From [Clostridium] viride DSM 6836 (lineage in GTDB: Bacteria > Bacillota > Clostridia > Oscillospirales > Oscillospiraceae): a DNA stretch of 64,000 bases. The notes below the pieces were generated by a model. It was given only the letters and a program-made list of their open reading frames with translations. It had not been told where the DNA came from and made no database searches. The position numbers were made by a program, and so were the translations under genes. The stretch lies in NCBI GenBank assembly GCA_000620945.1, contig KK211198.1:898729-962728 (forward strand), in the 5' to 3' direction. This document shows, in pieces, positions 55,979-64,000 of the stretch (its first letter is position 1; the number at the start of each line of letters is the position of its first letter).

Positions 55979-55992
55979 TGTGCATTACCTCC

Positions 55993-56289
55993 TTATACCA
56001 TTCCCTCGAAAAGCTCGATGGGCTTGGAATCGGCACTCAGAGTCACGATTGCCTTCTTCCAGCTGGGACGGCGGCCTGCGGGATAACGGCCGCTACGCTT
56101 CAGCTTGCCCTGCATATTCAGGGTATTTACTTTCATCACCTTAACAGCGAAGATTTCTTCCACTGCCTTAGCAATTTCAATCTTATTCGCGTCCTTTGCA
56201 ACTTCGAAGACATAGCGCTTCATTTCGGTTGCTTCCATGGACTGTTCGGTGATCACGGGGCGCTTAATGATATCGTAAGCGGTCTTCAT
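55993..56289 (-). CDS. rplW: 50S ribosomal protein L23
   Basis: The 98-residue protein has [19 protein letters not shown] and [17 protein letters not shown]. It docks trigger factor and SRP at the tunnel exit. It overlaps rplD by 4 bp. Confidence 0.97.
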   Translation of the reverse strand: MKTAYDIIKRPVITEQSMEATEMKRYVFEVAKDANKIEIAKAVEEIFAVKVMKVNTLNMQGKLKRSGRYPAGRRPSWKKAIVTLSADSKPIELFEGMV

Positions 56290-56906
56290 GCGAACACCTC
56301 CTCAATGATAGCCAGCGCCTTCTTGTCAACGATCAGCTTTTCTGCATTCACGATGTCATAGACGCTGAGGATGGTGGCGGTAGTGGTGGATACGCCGGGG
56401 ATATTACGAGCAGACTTGTAGATCACTTCGGAAACCTCGGGGGTAACCAGAATGGTCTTGCCTGCTTCCACTTTGCCCAGGAATTCGACAATTGCCTTGG
56501 TCTTGAAGTTCTCAAGAGCCAGATCTTCCACAACCAGGAGGTTACCCTCGGCTGCCTTTGCGGAAAGGACGGACTTCAGAGCCAGTCTCTTCAGCTTGCG
56601 GTTGAGGCTGTAGCTGTAATCACGGGGCTTGGGAGCGAATACGATACCGCCGTGGGTCCACTGGGGTGCACGGGTGCTGCCCTGACGAGCGCGACCGGTA
56701 CCTTTCTGACGCCAAGGCTTTCTGCCACCGCCGGCAACTTCGGCGCGGGTCAGAGCGCTCTGTGTACCCTGACGGCAGTTTGCCAGATGGTTCTTCACGA
56801 CCGCGTGAACGGCGGGCATGTTGGGCTCTACGCCAAACACAGCCTCGGAGAGTTCCACCTCACCGACCTGCTGGCCGGCCATATTATAAACCAGTGCTTT
56901 AGGCAT
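56286..56906 (-). CDS. rplD: 50S ribosomal protein L4
   Basis: The 206-residue protein has [23 protein letters not shown], the extended loop reaching the peptide tunnel, and [19 protein letters not shown]. In E. coli L4 also represses the S10 operon. Ordinary length. Confidence 0.97.
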   Translation of the reverse strand: MPKALVYNMAGQQVGEVELSEAVFGVEPNMPAVHAVVKNHLANCRQGTQSALTRAEVAGGGRKPWRQKGTGRARQGSTRAPQWTHGGIVFAPKPRDYSYSLNRKLKRLALKSVLSAKAAEGNLLVVEDLALENFKTKAIVEFLGKVEAGKTILVTPEVSEVIYKSARNIPGVSTTTATILSVYDIVNAEKLIVDKKALAIIEEVFA

Positions 56907-56924
56907 ATTTCAACTCTCCTCTCT

Positions 56925-57650
56925 TTAGCGTTTTCTGGCGGATGCCTTCTGGGGATTGACACGTGCAGATGCCTTCTGCGGGTTGGTGGAGGTGCCGGCT
57001 TCGCCGCGCTTCTCACGAACGACCTTGACAGAGGACTTCAGGTAAACCAGACCGCCCTTGGGGCCGGGGATGGCGCCACAAACTGCGATCAGGTTGAACT
57101 CAGGATCAACCTTTACGATGTCCAGATTCTGAACGGTGACCTGCTCAGCGCCCATGTGGCCTGCGCCGATCTTGCCCTTAAAGATTCTGGAAGGGTCGGT
57201 GCCCGAACCCATAGAACCTGCATGACGGTGAACGGGGCCGCCGCCGTGGGTCATGGGGGTGCGGCCTGCATTCCAACGCTTTACAACGCCAGCAAAGCCT
57301 TTGCCCTTGCTGATGCCGGTCACGTCAACGCGGTCGCCTGCTGCAAATACCTCAGCAGTAATGGCATCGCCTACATTCAGATCAGCAGCATTCTTGAGCT
57401 TAAACTCCTTCAGGTGCTTCTTCATGGCGACTTCTGCCTTTTTCAGGTGGCCCTGTTCGGGCTTGGAGAGCTTTCTCTCGGGGACTTCCTGATAGCCCAG
57501 CTGTACGGCACTGTAGCCGTCTTTTTCCGCGGTCTTCTTCTGCACAACTACGCAGGGTCCTGCTTCAATCACAGTGACCGGGATGACCTTACCGGCTTCG
57601 TCGAAGATCTGTGTCATGCCGACCTTCTTGCCGATGATGGCCTTATCCAT
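56925..57650 (-). CDS. rplC: 50S ribosomal protein L3 with repeated basic tail
   Basis: The protein has 241 residues. The core is normal: [42 protein letters not shown] and [19 protein letters not shown]. The last about 25 residues repeat a unit: [19 protein letters not shown] contains NPQKASAR twice. This duplication is not part of the standard L3 and looks like a small tandem expansion at the 3' end of the gene. It follows rpsJ by 126 bp. Confidence 0.97.
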   Translation of the reverse strand: MDKAIIGKKVGMTQIFDEAGKVIPVTVIEAGPCVVVQKKTAEKDGYSAVQLGYQEVPERKLSKPEQGHLKKAEVAMKKHLKEFKLKNAADLNVGDAITAEVFAAGDRVDVTGISKGKGFAGVVKRWNAGRTPMTHGGGPVHRHAGSMGSGTDPSRIFKGKIGAGHMGAEQVTVQNLDIVKVDPEFNLIAVCGAIPGPKGGLVYLKSSVKVVREKRGEAGTSTNPQKASARVNPQKASARKR

Positions 57651-57776
57651 TTGATTTCCTCCTTATATAAGGTTATTGGTTGACAAACGTGCAGAATTGC
57701 ATTGGTTTGCCAACATGACCCGCCCATTCGAGTGATCCAATGGGCTAATGGGTGCTAACAAGCAAAGCAGCGTTTC

Positions 57777-58091
57777 TTAGAGTTTAATCTCAATTTCAAC
57801 GCCGGCGGGGAGGTCGAGACTCATCAGCGCTTCCACCGTCTTCGGCGTGGACTTGGTAATGTCGATGAGACGCTTGTGGGTCCGACGCTCGAACTGCTCA
57901 CGGCTGTCCTTATACTTGTGCACAGCGCGAAGGATGGTTACGATCTCCTTCTTGGTGGGCAGAGGGATAGGGCCAGAGACAGAAGCGCCGGTGCGCTTTG
58001 CGGTTTCTACGATCTTTTCTGCGCTCTGATCAATGAGCTGATGATCGTAGGCCTTGAGTCTGATGCGGATCATTTCCTTGGGAGTTGCCAT
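57777..58091 (-). CDS. rpsJ: 30S ribosomal protein S10
   Basis: The 104-residue protein has [21 protein letters not shown], the loop [21 protein letters not shown] and [16 protein letters not shown]. It is also the NusG/NusB partner in antitermination. It is the first gene of the ribosomal operon here; fusA and tuf do not precede it. Confidence 0.98.
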   Translation of the reverse strand: MATPKEMIRIRLKAYDHQLIDQSAEKIVETAKRTGASVSGPIPLPTKKEIVTILRAVHKYKDSREQFERRTHKRLIDITKSTPKTVEALMSLDLPAGVEIEIKL

Positions 58092-58358
58092 TTGTGTTTT
58101 CCTCCTTGTGCATACGAAGTGATGTGTTTCTGTGCTCGCTTCGTACGGTGAGAAATCCGGTACACTCTTCCGTGCGTATCACTCCAGACCATGAAGAAGA
58201 CCGGCATACAACGCCGGCCAACTCCCATTTGCTGACGATATACGCTCAGCGTAGGGACTTCTCAGCCGCCCGATTCACGGACATACTCCGCAGAAGTTAC
58301 CGGCTTCGCCGCAATCTCCTGCATCATCGCATAATGCGCCCATCAGGGCACCTAAGTA

Positions 58359-58386
58359 GTGTACTATACACACTTTAAAATGTCAA
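58359..58386 (-). promoter_or_regulatory. Promoter of the S10 operon
   Basis: On the minus strand TTGACA (58386-58381), 16-bp spacer and TACACT (58364-58359). The leader to rpsJ is about 260 nt and contains hairpins such as the GCCGGC-rich segment near 58195-58215, a possible site of autoregulation. No gene lies in 58092-58599. Confidence 0.7.
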
Positions 58387-58545
58387 GCAATATTTTTCTT
58401 TGTTTTTGAATCCACTTAGATTCCCTTCTTTTCTTCCGTAAGCCGTCAAACTTGGCGCTTTGCAGGAAGAATTTATATATTTAAATAGTTTACACCCTAT
58501 TCTCCAATTATTTTCAAAAATAATAAAATTTTTTCAAAATAGTGA

Positions 58546-58574
58546 TTGACAAAGGGCGTTTTATTGGGTATACT
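58546..58574 (+). promoter_or_regulatory. Promoter of the tRNA cluster
   Basis: TTGACA (58546-58551), 17-bp spacer and TATACT (58569-58574), 25 bp upstream of tRNA-Met. AT-rich UP-like sequence precedes it. Confidence 0.88.
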
Positions 58575-58599
58575 GAATCTCGCCTTGTACGGCAGATAC

Positions 58600-58676
58600 G
58601 GCGGCATAGCTCAGTTGGCTAGAGCACACGGTTCATACCCGTGGTGTCACTGGTTCAAATCCAGTTGCCGCTACCA
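58600..58676 (+). tRNA. tRNA-Met (CAT)
   Basis: 77 nt with encoded CCA. The anticodon loop TTCATAC lies between CACGG and CCGTG. The T arm is ACTGG-TTCAAAT-CCAGT. The acceptor pairs GGCGGCA with TGCCGCT. An elongator or initiator type is not separated with certainty; the D arm suggests elongator. Confidence 0.95.
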
Positions 58677-58704
58677 TGGCTTCCGCAATTAGTGGAGGCT
58701 ATTC

Positions 58705-58779
58705 GGCCCGTTGGTCAAGTGGTTAAGACACCGCCCTTTCACGGCGGTAACACGAGTTCGAGTCTCGTACGGGTCACCA
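58705..58779 (+). tRNA. tRNA-Glu (TTC)
   Basis: 75 nt with encoded CCA. The anticodon loop CTTTCAC lies between CCGCC and GGCGG. Acceptor GGCCCGT pairs with ACGGGTC. Confidence 0.96.
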
Positions 58780-58786
58780 ACATAGC

Positions 58787-58820
58787 TGTCAAACGTCCGC
58801 AGTCTTGCGGACGTTTGACA
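58787..58820 (+). repeat. Perfect 15-bp hairpin between tRNA-Glu and tRNA-Val
   Basis: 58787-58801 pairs perfectly with 58806-58820 across a 4-nt loop. No T run follows, so it is more likely a processing signal or an insertion relic than a terminator. Confidence 0.75.
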
Positions 58821-58827
58821 CAAATAC

Positions 58828-58903
58828 GGAGGCATAGCTCAGCTGGTAGAGCGCTCGCCTCACACGCGAGAGGTCACAGATTCGAGTTCTGTTGTCTCCA
58901 CCA
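58828..58903 (+). tRNA. tRNA-Val (CAC)
   Basis: 76 nt with encoded CCA. The anticodon loop CTCACAC lies between CTCGC and GCGAG. Acceptor GGAGGCA pairs with TGTCTCC. It is the gene nearest the integrase, so its 3' end may be the integration site of the element that follows. Confidence 0.96.
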
Positions 58904-58909
58904 GAAATA

Positions 58910-58945
58910 CACCTGAAATCTTTGGATTTTGGGTGTTTTTTCTTT
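58910..58945 (+). terminator. Terminator of the tRNA cluster
   Basis: CACCTGAAATC (58910-58920) pairs with GATTTTGGGTG (58925-58935) with two weak pairs, followed by a T run. Confidence 0.7.
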
Positions 58946-59002
58946 GTTTTGATAACTTTTCAAGCCTATAAAAAGCTTTATCTAAAAAGCATCTAAAAAC
59001 AA

Positions 59003-60160
59003 CTACAGAGCAATTAATTTTGGTTTGATTGCTTCATTCACCAACGCCGCCATATCTTGCATGCTTTTTTGTTGCAAGTGAGCATAAATATTTGCAGTCG
59101 TTGCGATATCACTATGACCAAGCCAACCCTGAATGTCTTTTAAATCCCTCCCCCCTTCATGGAGTAAGGTTGCGACGCTATGACGCAAATCATGGAAGCG
59201 TATGTAAGATAATTCGCTGTTTTTTAATGTTTGCGCAAAGTGTTTCGAAACATAATAAGGTTTTATTGGCTTTCCATCTTCATGTACACACACATATCCC
59301 GAATTATCATAGCCAGACCTTAGGAAAATGCGGTTCTGGTCTTGTTTTCCCTTAAGAAATTTTAGGTGGTTAAGAACATAATCTCCTAAGGGCAACATTC
59401 TGCGGCTTGACTTACTTTTGGTGTTATTTGAATAGATAACTTTACCATTTATATCAACCGCTGTATGCCTTATCAGCATTGTCTTCTTTTCGAAATCTAT
59501 TGCATCCCATTTCAATCCACATACTTCACTTCTTCGCAGCCCGTAAGTGGCAGTTAATAGTACTACTGTTTCGAGCGGATCACCTTGAAATAGATTACAA
59601 AGCCGGCTAAGCTCATCAGCAGAGTATACCTTTCCAACCTCACTTTTTACTTTTCGCGGCAAAGTAACTCTGTCTGCAGGATTGTTTAATATCATATCCA
59701 ATGACAATGCATAATTCAAAAATTTATGTATGTTCCCATGCTGTTTGTGCACGGTATTGGGTGAAAGTCCAAGCCTTGATCTTGAATTATAATATTCCTG
59801 TAAGACTCGAGGGGTAAGTTCCTGTAATGGCAGTCCTTTGAATGGCTCATACTTTTTGATATGATATTCAAATACCGCCTTGTATTGGATGAGAGTATTT
59901 TCCTTAACCTGATTTACCATTACATTTTCAAGCCAATCCCACATAGCATCAAGAAAAAGCTCTTTCCTACTATCAATTATTTTTTCAGAGAGTTTTTTCA
60001 TCTCAAGCAATCTAGATTCCAGCTTTTGCTGCGCTTTTCGCTTATTGCCCTTTTCCCTTAACCCTGTGGATTCCCACTTTTGCTTTGGTTTTCCATTATT
60101 ATCTTTATAACAATACACCATTTGCCAAATACCATTTTTTACTTGTAGGCTAGCTGTCAT
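59003..60160 (-). CDS. Tyrosine recombinase / integrase (Tn916-like)
   Basis: The 385-residue protein has an N-terminal arm-binding domain (SLQVKNGIWQMVYCYKDNNGK), a core-binding SAM-like domain (about 65-165), and a catalytic domain. Arg is in TYGLRRSEVCGLKWD, HxxR is in IRFHDLRHSVATLLHEGG, and the tyrosine is in GHSDIATTANIYAHL. It should insert DNA at a tRNA 3' end, probably tRNA-Val 100 bp away. All catalytic residues are present. Base composition is clearly AT-richer than the ribosomal operon next to it, a sign of transfer. Confidence 0.93.
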   Translation of the reverse strand: MTASLQVKNGIWQMVYCYKDNNGKPKQKWESTGLREKGNKRKAQQKLESRLLEMKKLSEKIIDSRKELFLDAMWDWLENVMVNQVKENTLIQYKAVFEYHIKKYEPFKGLPLQELTPRVLQEYYNSRSRLGLSPNTVHKQHGNIHKFLNYALSLDMILNNPADRVTLPRKVKSEVGKVYSADELSRLCNLFQGDPLETVVLLTATYGLRRSEVCGLKWDAIDFEKKTMLIRHTAVDINGKVIYSNNTKSKSSRRMLPLGDYVLNHLKFLKGKQDQNRIFLRSGYDNSGYVCVHEDGKPIKPYYVSKHFAQTLKNSELSYIRFHDLRHSVATLLHEGGRDLKDIQGWLGHSDIATTANIYAHLQQKSMQDMAALVNEAIKPKLIAL

Positions 60161-60435
60161 TATGAAATCTCCTTTCCGACAGCCTGATTTAACTGACCAT
60201 TACAATCATGATTATAACACAGATTTTCATTTTCGAAAGCTGATACATAATTTATCAGTGCCTGCTTAGGTATTTTGATAATATTTCCAATCCGAATACT
60301 TGGGATATCTTTGTTTCGAATCATCTTATAGGCAGTAGAGCGTCCAATCCCTAAGGCACATTGTAATTGCTCAACACTAAGTACGTCAGGGTATGTAGCA
60401 AAGGGGTTATAACAGTTCATAAGTGCATTTTTCAA
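60160..60435 (-). CDS. Excisionase-like helix-turn-helix protein
   Basis: The 91-residue protein has a MerR/excisionase-type HTH in the middle: LSVEQLQCALGIGRSTAYKMIRNKDIPSIRIGNIIKIPKQAL. Such proteins upstream of an integrase usually act as directionality factor (Xis). Its stop overlaps the integrase start by 1 bp. The start is probably TTG at 60435, with AAAGG upstream; an ATG six codons later is an alternative. Confidence 0.8.
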   Translation of the reverse strand: MKNALMNCYNPFATYPDVLSVEQLQCALGIGRSTAYKMIRNKDIPSIRIGNIIKIPKQALINYVSAFENENLCYNHDCNGQLNQAVGKEIS

Positions 60436-60582
60436 TAGATTTAAATCCTTTCAATTGTTGTTTATCAAAAATGATGATTTGTTAAATCATTCAAAGGTCG
60501 AGGCAATGCCTTTTTGTTTGGGTATACAAAGATACCGCCTTAGAGAAAAACTCCTAATATAGTAGCCCTAGGGGTAGAGATA

Positions 60583-61482
60583 TCAGTTATTAAAATAAGC
60601 TTCTAACCCTTCCTTATACTTAACTAGAAAGCTTTCAATGTCTTTACTAGAAAAATACTCAATTCGATATCTCTGTTTAAAATTACGCGCTGCTGTATTA
60701 GCATTCTCTATACCCATCCTCTCAAACAAGTCAACCAACTGACTATGAGTGAAAATTACAGTTTGATGCAGTAGTGCAAAATCATTGTGGTTCTTAAACT
60801 TACAAGGTAACTTATCCTTATCTCTCCGGTAAACCTCAATCAATTCGTCATTAACATTCCTTTGAAGCTTCTCAAAATATCCTGGTAGCTTGTCAAACTT
60901 CTTACTCCAATAGGAGCAGAGCATGCTAGGATCGTAGTCAGATAACCTTTTCCTCCGAAGCTCATAGCGAGCGCATTCCCTTTCACCCTCAGTCTGATTG
61001 GTCTTATCGTAGAACTGAATCTCCACATCATTATTCATGACCCAAATACTATGTATATCACCAGTAATAAGATTAGCGGTTTCAACTTTGTTTTTTGACT
61101 TAATAGTAAAAACCTCGGTAAACAGCAAGGTAATTAGTTTGTTTATCTTTAGATAAGGTTCAAAATCCTTTCCATCCTGACTATCGAACTTAAAATCGAT
61201 TCTGGAAAAGGAGTATTTTTCAATTCCAGCCAAATTTGTGATTTCATCCGTTACCCTCTTAAATTCTGAATAAGATAAAATCTCTCCATCTCCGTAGTTT
61301 GAGACATTTATCCTACACTTACTAATTATTTCACCAGTATTAGATTTAACGTGAGATAAACAACTAAGATACTTGTGATTTGGGTTTTGCTCTCTGGGTT
61401 CAGTTACGATGTCATTTACCCTTAATTCTACCGTATGAATATTTCCTACAACTTGATATTCTTCTAGCTTTACTTCATTCAT
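60583..61482 (-). CDS. Replication initiation / MobT-like protein
   Basis: The protein has about 299 residues from the ATG at 61482 (AAAGGA upstream). The central FSRIDFKFDSQDG gives the RxDxxxD-like motif of Rep_trans-type and phage rolling-circle initiators, and VEIQFYDKTNQTEGERECARYELRRKRL corresponds to the Y..K and conserved R region. Related proteins start rolling-circle replication of small plasmids and integrative elements. The catalytic tyrosine cannot be fixed with certainty. Spurious extra codons upstream (to 61527) were left out. Confidence 0.65.
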   Translation of the reverse strand: MNEVKLEEYQVVGNIHTVELRVNDIVTEPREQNPNHKYLSCLSHVKSNTGEIISKCRINVSNYGDGEILSYSEFKRVTDEITNLAGIEKYSFSRIDFKFDSQDGKDFEPYLKINKLITLLFTEVFTIKSKNKVETANLITGDIHSIWVMNNDVEIQFYDKTNQTEGERECARYELRRKRLSDYDPSMLCSYWSKKFDKLPGYFEKLQRNVNDELIEVYRRDKDKLPCKFKNHNDFALLHQTVIFTHSQLVDLFERMGIENANTAARNFKQRYRIEYFSSKDIESFLVKYKEGLEAYFNN

Positions 61483-61666
61483 TGTTATTTCCTTTCGTGT
61501 TTGAATCAAAAAATCTAGTTTGAGCAAAGCATCTGAAAACCATCATAACAAGAAAGAAACCTTGACTTTATGATACTTTTTGTGATATACTGAAAGTGTA
61601 TATTGAATGGCCAAATTCTTTTGCACCGCTTTCTATCAGCTTCAAACCTTTTCTCATTGTTACCTT

Positions 61667-61731
61667 GGGGGATCCCCCGTGAGCGCAACAAAAATTAACC
61701 CCACTCATAGAATTGCTACTTCTAGGTGAGT
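61667..61731. other. Possible double-strand origin or transfer origin (hairpins)
   Basis: The gene-free stretch 61483-61867 just upstream of the initiator gene contains GGGGGATCCCCC (61667-61678) and a second stem-loop in which ACTCA/TGAGT and TAGAA/TTCTA pair (61703-61712 with 61720-61731). A third small hairpin follows near 61760. Position and structure fit a nick site for the encoded initiator; no known nick sequence was recognised. Confidence 0.35.
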
Positions 61732-61867
61732 TATTTCTATTTTGGGCGCGAAAATCTAAGCCCTTAATTTCAAGGGTTGCAAACCGCTGACATTCTACAA
61801 TTTTTATGTAGGATGTTTTTTATTTTACAGTCAAAGGTATCACCCCTTTCAGATATGCTGAACCTTT

Positions 61868-62590
61868 TTATTCTAACGATTTATATAGTGCTAGCAACTC
61901 TTTCTGTTTGAACATGTCTATCTTCTTATTTAGAAGTAGTACGTTTATAATTTCCTGCTCAAAATCAAAGTCATTAGCTTCTTCCTCAGTAACATCATCA
62001 ACCACAGATTCATTGATCTCCAACTCTGAAAAATCTCTCAAACATTTTAGAACTTTTTCAATGGTATCATCACTGATAGAAGCATTTTTCTTAACCGAAT
62101 TTAGGAGCATATACAATTCTATAGCCGAAGAGACACGTCCGATATAGTCATCTGCGTCCTTTGATTTAGAAGAATCAAAAATATCCTGTTTAATCATTTC
62201 TAGAACTTTCAATCCTTCAATTTTTACATCAATTAGGCGCTCAGATTCAACTGCGTTTCCATTATAGTATGTTGCTTCAATGGAGACCCACTTGCCTCGG
62301 GTTTCATCGTATTGAGTAGTAGGAATTTGAACAGTCGATTCTTTAATTTCTTTTGAAAGCACCATCTTTTGAATGGATAGCCTATCAACCTCTGAAAGTT
62401 GCTTTAGAAAAAGTTCTTCTGGCAACCCAAAGATTTTAGTCAACGTAGGCAAATGTTTTTTAGGGATCTTTTGTGCTCCTTTAATCCATAGGTTGATGTT
62501 CTGCTTCTTTATTCCTAGCTTTTCAGCTAACTCTTGATGCTGCATACCTGATAATTGAAGGATAAATTCTAGTCCGATTTTGTTTTCCAT
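61868..62590 (-). CDS. XRE-family regulator (element repressor)
   Basis: The protein has about 240 residues. The N-terminal helix-turn-helix is GLEFILQLSGMQHQELAEKLGIKKQNINLWIKGAQKIPKKHL. The C-terminal part (about 80-240) is helical and acidic and not recognised; it has no LexA-like protease or ImmA-type domain. The ATG at 62590 follows AGGTG. An inverted repeat spans its promoter, so it likely regulates itself and the integrase/replication genes. Confidence 0.82.
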   Translation of the reverse strand: MENKIGLEFILQLSGMQHQELAEKLGIKKQNINLWIKGAQKIPKKHLPTLTKIFGLPEELFLKQLSEVDRLSIQKMVLSKEIKESTVQIPTTQYDETRGKWVSIEATYYNGNAVESERLIDVKIEGLKVLEMIKQDIFDSSKSKDADDYIGRVSSAIELYMLLNSVKKNASISDDTIEKVLKCLRDFSELEINESVVDDVTEEEANDFDFEQEIINVLLLNKKIDMFKQKELLALYKSLE

Positions 62591-62624
62591 TAACGTCTTC
62601 ACCTCACAGCAGTTTATTTACTGA

Positions 62625-62657
62625 GACAATATTATCACCATTTATTGTCCTAGTCAA
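62625..62657 (-). promoter_or_regulatory. Promoter and operator of the XRE regulator
   Basis: On the minus strand TTGACT (62657-62652), 17-bp spacer and TAATAT (62634-62629). An inverted repeat GACAATA/TATTGTC (62625-62631 and 62643-62649, 11 bp apart) covers the -10 and spacer, which suggests autorepression. Confidence 0.7.
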
Positions 62658-62845
62658 TACCTTTTTCCAAAAATTTTTTTGAACTATGTATTCCGAGAAA
62701 CTAAGTCAATAGAACTAATCGAACAGGATAAATATTAAGGGGTGTGTTAGATTTGCTAACTCACCCCAATTTTGAACTAATTTAACTTAGCCAATAGCTC
62801 CCAGAACACCTGGGTTTTATCCGAGGAGCGGCACTAAATGAAGAG

Positions 62846-63111
62846 TCAAAGATGTGCGATTATCGCATTGCTTTTATGCCTTTGAATGAGCTTATCAAGC
62901 GTTGGTCTGCTAACACCTATAATCTTAGCAAACTTAGTCTTGTTGATCTCTCTGCTGTAATATCTTTTTATCTGCTCGTCAAATAGGCTTTTATCTCCTT
63001 GCCACTTACCTTTTCAATGAACCACTTATCTATACCTTGCTTTTCAAGGGCTTTAACTTGTCTCTACTCATTCTGATCTACTGTACTAACTCGCACATAA
63101 GCTATATTCAT
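62846..63111 (-). pseudogene. Decayed serine resolvase (internally deleted)
   Basis: The start reads MNIAYVRVSTVDQNE, a resolvase beginning with the catalytic serine, then an in-frame TAG, then RQVKALEKQGIDKWFIEKVSGK. After a frame change it continues with FDEQIKRYYSREINKTKFAK and IIGVSRPTLDKLIQRH, the C-terminal HTH. About 100 residues of the catalytic domain between these parts are missing. The remaining span is about a third of a normal resolvase, so it is a relic of a plasmid- or transposon-type resolvase. Confidence 0.85.
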
Positions 63112-63486
63112 GGCTACATCTCCCTAGCTATAGTCTGCACCACAAATTATATCACTATGCAAAATAAGGATCGAGACCTTTCTTTCGAATTGTTAAATAG
63201 AAATAATACTAACCCTATTATTACAACTCTAGCGGCTGCTTCGATTGTAAATTTAGGGTTTATCCTATCGTTCATCATTGCTAAACCTGGACAAACTTAA
63301 AGCAAGGCACTTTTAATACCACTACTGTATTCAACGAAATCATCCCTACCTGTTTATAGTTAGAGTCGGGGGTAATTACATTTTCTTTTACTTCTAGGCA
63401 TCACAGAGTAATCTTAGTAGCTCATTGCAACTCACCAGATGTCTTATTATAACCCGAACCGAATCTCCTTCAATTATAGAAAGCAC

Positions 63487-63535
63487 AACCCCCAGCCCCT
63501 TAAGAGCTTGATTGCTCCCAAGGTTGGCTGGGGGT
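63487..63535. terminator. Terminator hairpin before the partial gene at the window end
   Basis: AACCCCCAGCC (63487-63497) pairs with GGCTGGGGG (63526-63534), with an inner CCTT..GAGC/GCTC..AAGG stem. It lies just past the stop at 63587. The rest of 63112-63486 has no supported gene; a short plus-strand frame there is not convincing. Confidence 0.65.
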
Positions 63536-63586
63536 GTTTGCTTTAGATTGCGTCTTTTCGTTTTGTTGTCAGAGGCTCTCTATGGT

Positions 63587-64000
63587 TTACTGCACTGTTA
63601 CGGTCTGAGCTGCCTCCGCTGCTGCGCTAATGCTGTTGTAGGTAGTCCATCCAGTCGATGCCGAAATGGTATCCGGGGTGGTATTTGTTCCACCAGAGAT
63701 AGCACTGTCTCCTAAAGCAACAATAGAATTGTAATCATCCACAGTTAGATTGATGATAAGCTTATTGTTTGCACTGTCAAAGAAATATTTACCATAGTTT
63801 GCACCATTTGCCTCTTCAAGAGTATTTACCTGCGTGTAAGTTCCCAACAATAGATACGTACCGACGTTTCCATCTGAATAGGTCAGTTTGGTAATGTCAA
63901 AGGTGCTCCCCACTGCTACGTTCTGCAGATCAAGAGTTAGCAATGAGGTGATATTATCCCATACTGCTCCTGTGAAAGTAGGTGCTTCTGCTTCCAGTTC
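63587..64000 (-). CDS. C-terminal part of an unidentified, probably secreted protein
   Basis: The frame is open to the right edge, so at least 137 C-terminal residues are visible and the start is outside. Composition is rich in Thr, Asn, Ser, Gly and Val with almost no Lys/Arg clusters (for example LDLQNVAVGSTFDITKL and ISGGTNTTPDTISASTGW). This suits an extracellular beta-rich protein or a surface/S-layer component. No cell-wall anchor or SLH motif is visible at the end, which is AAEAAQTVTVQ. No family recognised. Confidence 0.6.
   Translation of the reverse strand, partial: ELEAEAPTFTGAVWDNITSLLTLDLQNVAVGSTFDITKLTYSDGNVGTYLLLGTYTQVNTLEEANGANYGKYFFDSANNKLIINLTVDDYNSIVALGDSAISGGTNTTPDTISASTGWTTYNSISAAAEAAQTVTVQ

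Noticed and set aside
63037..63300. 87-codon plus-strand frame with a hydrophobic end
   Set aside because: The first half is antisense to the resolvase relic and the rest has no start signal; a real small protein starting near 63160 cannot be excluded but is not supported.

Overview
The window looks like a chromosome segment of an endospore-forming, anaerobic member of the Clostridia (Bacillota). This is inferred from dipicolinate synthase genes, a two-protein SufBC-type Fe-S system, a reverse rubrerythrin, a YloU/FakA pair, a zinc-type rpsN and rpmJ, and the Firmicutes ribosomal operon order. Species cannot be named from sequence alone.

Layout. 1-7.6 kb: fakA (cut by the window edge) and yloU, a small membrane protein, an Fe-S assembly operon (sufC, sufB-like, thioesterase), a DUF1846 protein, asnA, and dpaB. 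7.6-28.5 kb: dpaA, which should be one gene just upstream of dpaB, lies in three pieces (28507-28122, 25410-25070, 7725-7585). A 17.35-kb element (A) and a 2.71-kb element (B) separate them. Each element carries its own large serine recombinase and is bounded by recognisable att half-sites. Removing both at the shared cores restores a continuous 287-codon dpaA. Element A also carries an ABC-F protein with an attenuator leader, a flavin disulfide reductase, a 2073-residue surface protein with SLH domains, glycerate kinase, arylamine N-acetyltransferase, a DUF2975/XRE pair and sfsA. Element B carries only a 47-codon ORF, the recombinase and a rubrerythrin. 28.6-42.2 kb: a hypothetical gene, murB, rpoC, rpoB, a lipoprotein, an SGNH/MBOAT acyl-transfer pair and a flavin reductase. 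42.3-58.1 kb: the S10-spc-alpha ribosomal operon on the minus strand from rpsJ to rplQ, with secY, adk, map, a KOW protein, infA and rpmJ. 58.6-58.9 kb: tRNA-Met, tRNA-Glu, tRNA-Val. 59-63.1 kb: an integrated element next to tRNA-Val (tyrosine integrase, HTH/excisionase-like protein, replication initiator-like protein, repressor, decayed resolvase). The window ends inside an unidentified protein.

Main point: the dpaA arrangement resembles the developmentally excised intervening elements known in other sporulation genes (skin in sigK, SPbeta in spsM). Here two independent elements sit in the same gene, about 340 bp apart. A sequence resembling a sigma-E promoter lies upstream of the element A recombinase operon, which would fit mother-cell excision. 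This is inference; DNA from sporulating cells would test it.
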